Shown piece by piece: positions 31,624 through 32,749 of a DNA stretch of 32,749 nt. The notes under the pieces were generated by a model, which saw only the letters and a list, made by a program, of their open reading frames with translations, was not told where the DNA came from and did no database searches. Position 1 is the stretch's first letter; each line of letters starts with the position of its first letter. This stretch comes from CAVHIG01 sp963636105 (GTDB lineage: Bacteria; Bacillota; Clostridia; Peptostreptococcales; Anaerovoracaceae). The stretch lies in the NCBI GenBank assembly GCA_963636105.1, contig CAVHIG010000018.1, positions 1 through 32,749 on the forward strand. Reading direction: 5' to 3'. Made by a program: the position numbers and the translations under genes.

Positions 31624-31683
31624 ATGCGCAGCAGGAGGCGCTGCGCATAGATGGATTATAAGCTTGCGCATGGAAGATGCGCA
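31624..31683. promoter_or_regulatory. sbcDC promoter region with two TGCGCA inverted repeats
   Basis: On minus a perfect -10 TATAAT (31655-31660) lies between two inverted repeats with the same core: TGCGCAT-5-ATGCGCA (31665-31683) where the -35 should be, and ATGCGCAGC-7-GCTGCGCAT (31624-31648) just downstream. No good TTGACA is present at 17 bp; TTGTGC sits at 20 bp. This layout suggests a regulated promoter with two operator-like sites, which is inference. Confidence 0.5.
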
Positions 31684-31694
31684 CAATTGAGCCT

Positions 31695-32465
31695 TTACTC
31701 TGCCGGACAAATGGCGAAGCAGCGTGCTGAAAATCCCGAGCCATCTTTAAGCTTCGGGAATGTGCATATGATCACTGCTCCTGTCGGCGGCACCTGATCG
31801 AGGTTTCTCATAACTTCAATCTGGATGCGGTCATACTCCAATATGAGCTTCTCGCCCGGATAAGGGTAGCTGCCCTCAGCAGTGGTGACAAAGCCCGGGT
31901 CAGTATCTGCCGGCTCATGTCCGATAGCACCTATACCGCGCTCTTCCACCAGCCAACGGATTGCGTCGGTTGACCATCCCGGATAGTGTGGCACTCCATT
32001 TTCGTCAGGATTATCCAAATTGTCCTTTTTGTACCAATCCGAACGGAATGCGACAAAGGCATCCTGAGGAATACGGCCATATTCCTTTTCCCAAGCTTCC
32101 AGATCTGATATCTGAAGCTGGAAATCAGGATTTGCGGCGCATTCTGCCGATTTGTCGATGACTACCAATGGATAAATCATCTCTTTAAGTGTGATCTCAT
32201 GCATTGCACGCCCGCCCGGGATGAAGTGAACCGGTACGTCCACATGAGTACCATATTGACTGGCTACGCTGACCTGGAAGCAGCGCATCGGTGCAAGCAT
32301 GTCCTCAGGAGTACCCTCTTCATAGTCAAACAGCTTATCAGCCTGCAAAGGCTTGAAGCCATACCAATGAGGCGTCTCGGGGCTTAATTCGTGTGTCAGT
32401 TCTACCCACTTATAATGGGTGGACTTCAGTTCCTGCAATTGATTCCATAGAGTCAAATTCTTCAT
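31695..32465 (-). CDS. Cyclase-family metal-dependent hydrolase
   Basis: This 256-residue protein of the cyclase family (PF04199), which includes kynurenine formamidase and isatin hydrolase, acts on amide or lactam bonds with a bound metal. The signature SQYGTHVDVPVHF at 69-81 supplies His74, Asp76 and His80. A second set, GHEPADTDPG, lies near residue 184. The substrate is unknown; a tryptophan-catabolism role is tempting given trpXYZ 7 kb away, but there is no direct link. AAGGAGGA with 7-nt spacing precedes the ATG. It is a single gene with its own promoter that includes a CodY-box-like site. Confidence 0.88.
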   Translation of the reverse strand: MKNLTLWNQLQELKSTHYKWVELTHELSPETPHWYGFKPLQADKLFDYEEGTPEDMLAPMRCFQVSVASQYGTHVDVPVHFIPGGRAMHEITLKEMIYPLVVIDKSAECAANPDFQLQISDLEAWEKEYGRIPQDAFVAFRSDWYKKDNLDNPDENGVPHYPGWSTDAIRWLVEERGIGAIGHEPADTDPGFVTTAEGSYPYPGEKLILEYDRIQIEVMRNLDQVPPTGAVIICTFPKLKDGSGFSARCFAICPAE

Positions 32466-32525
32466 TCTCTATTCCTCCTTATACCAACACTGTAGAAACT
32501 GTCAATACAAATAATTCTATATGTA

Positions 32526-32554
32526 ATTATATACTAAATTTTCTGAATTTGCAA
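32526..32554 (-). promoter_or_regulatory. Promoter of the cyclase-family gene
   Basis: -35 TTGCAA (32549-32554), 17-bp spacer, perfect -10 TATAAT (32526-32531) on minus, about 55 nt before the ATG. A second TTGACA with TATAAG at 16 bp (32478-32505) would start inside the ribosome site and is less likely. Confidence 0.7.
32537..32551. promoter_or_regulatory. CodY-box-like site inside cyclase promoter
   Basis: AATTTTCTGAATTTG matches the CodY consensus AATTTTCWGAAAATT at 12 of 15 positions, with the first 11 perfect. It lies between the -35 and -10, where binding would repress. Confidence 0.5.
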
Positions 32555-32638
32555 GTCAATTCAGATGTCTCTGGCTATCATAATTTTCGCCTGGCCAAGC
32601 TCTCTTTTTTTATGCGGCGGATCGAATATGCATAATAT

Positions 32639-32665
32639 AAAAAAGGCGCACCTTGACGGTGCGCC
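32639..32665 (-). terminator. Intrinsic terminator of tuf
   Basis: GGCGCACC, loop GTCAA, GGTGCGCC, then six Ts on minus, 40 nt after the tuf stop. A textbook strong terminator. The other bases of the 32466-32705 spacer hold the cyclase promoter and no gene. Confidence 0.95.
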
Positions 32666-32705
32666 GCGTAATTTTCTTTAGCCTCTAATTCAGACTGTGC
32701 CAAAA

Positions 32706-32749
32706 CTACTCAATGATCTCAGTAACAACGCCGGATCCTACTGTTCTGC
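32706..32749 (-). CDS. tuf: Elongation factor Tu, C-terminal fragment
   Basis: Only the last 13 codons and stop are in the window, reading RTVGSGVVTEIIE. This is the highly conserved end of domain 3 of EF-Tu, the GTPase that delivers aminoacyl-tRNA to the ribosome. The rest lies beyond the right edge. The strong terminator follows, so tuf ends its transcript here. Confidence 0.9.
   Translation of the reverse strand, partial: RTVGSGVVTEIIE

Noticed and set aside
32478..32505. Second promoter for the cyclase gene (TTGACA-16-TATAAG)
   Set aside because: Transcription would begin inside or after the ribosome binding site, so it would give a poorly translated message; the upstream TTGCAA/TATAAT is better placed.

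Overview
The window is about 33 kb of a bacterial chromosome at roughly 50% GC by eye. It looks like a low-to-mid-GC Firmicute of the Clostridia type. The basis is a full-length CodY, the dprA-topA-hslVU-codY gene order, a tryptophan T-box leader, TTGACA/TATAAT-like promoters with 17-bp spacers, AGGAGG-type ribosome binding sites, and the sbcDC, trk and trpXYZ sets. I cannot fix genus or family from this alone. There is no prophage, transposase, CRISPR array or rRNA; it is a mostly housekeeping segment.

Layout. Positions 1-769 hold a minus-strand tRNA cluster (Asn, Val, Asp, Thr, Tyr) whose spacers carry odd tRNA-derived repeats. Next come minus-strand yigZ and hflX, then a long minus-strand run read right to left as yraN-comM-dprA-topA-hslV-hslU-codY (3056-11556), with a strong promoter before yraN and a terminator after codY. 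A HAD hydrolase (11802-12638) is divergent from the potassium uptake operon trkA-trkH-trkH on the plus strand (12914-17265). That operon converges on rnr, which is paired with an M29 aminopeptidase gene. A 459-base gap separates the aminopeptidase from a plus-strand tryptophan T-box leader and the trpXYZ ABC importer operon (21212-24420). The rest is minus strand: phosphoglucomutase with a sugar nucleotidyltransferase (RfbA), SbcC with SbcD, a cyclase-family amidohydrolase, and the last codons of tuf at the window edge.

How the genes work together. CodY links amino acid and GTP status to gene expression, and CodY-box-like sites lie just upstream of its own promoter and inside the cyclase promoter. 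The T-box makes tryptophan import depend on uncharged tRNA-Trp. HslVU is a proteasome-like protease. TopA, DprA, YraN, SbcCD and the ComM-like ATPase handle DNA topology, recombination and repair. RNase R handles RNA turnover.

Unexplained structure. (1) The 8-mer GTTTCCGC / GCGGAAAC occurs at least 18 times by my eye count, where about one is expected. It sits in five codon phases, often as inverted pairs and often in poorly conserved insertions of proteins. It resembles a DNA uptake signal, a Chi-like motif or a coding-embedded palindromic element. (2) A 46-bp hairpin repeat with a conserved loop and covarying stems occurs as two-unit arrays at two intergenic sites. (3) Antisense copies of the T arm lie directly 3' of two different tRNA genes. 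These three are the best leads; the gene content itself is ordinary.
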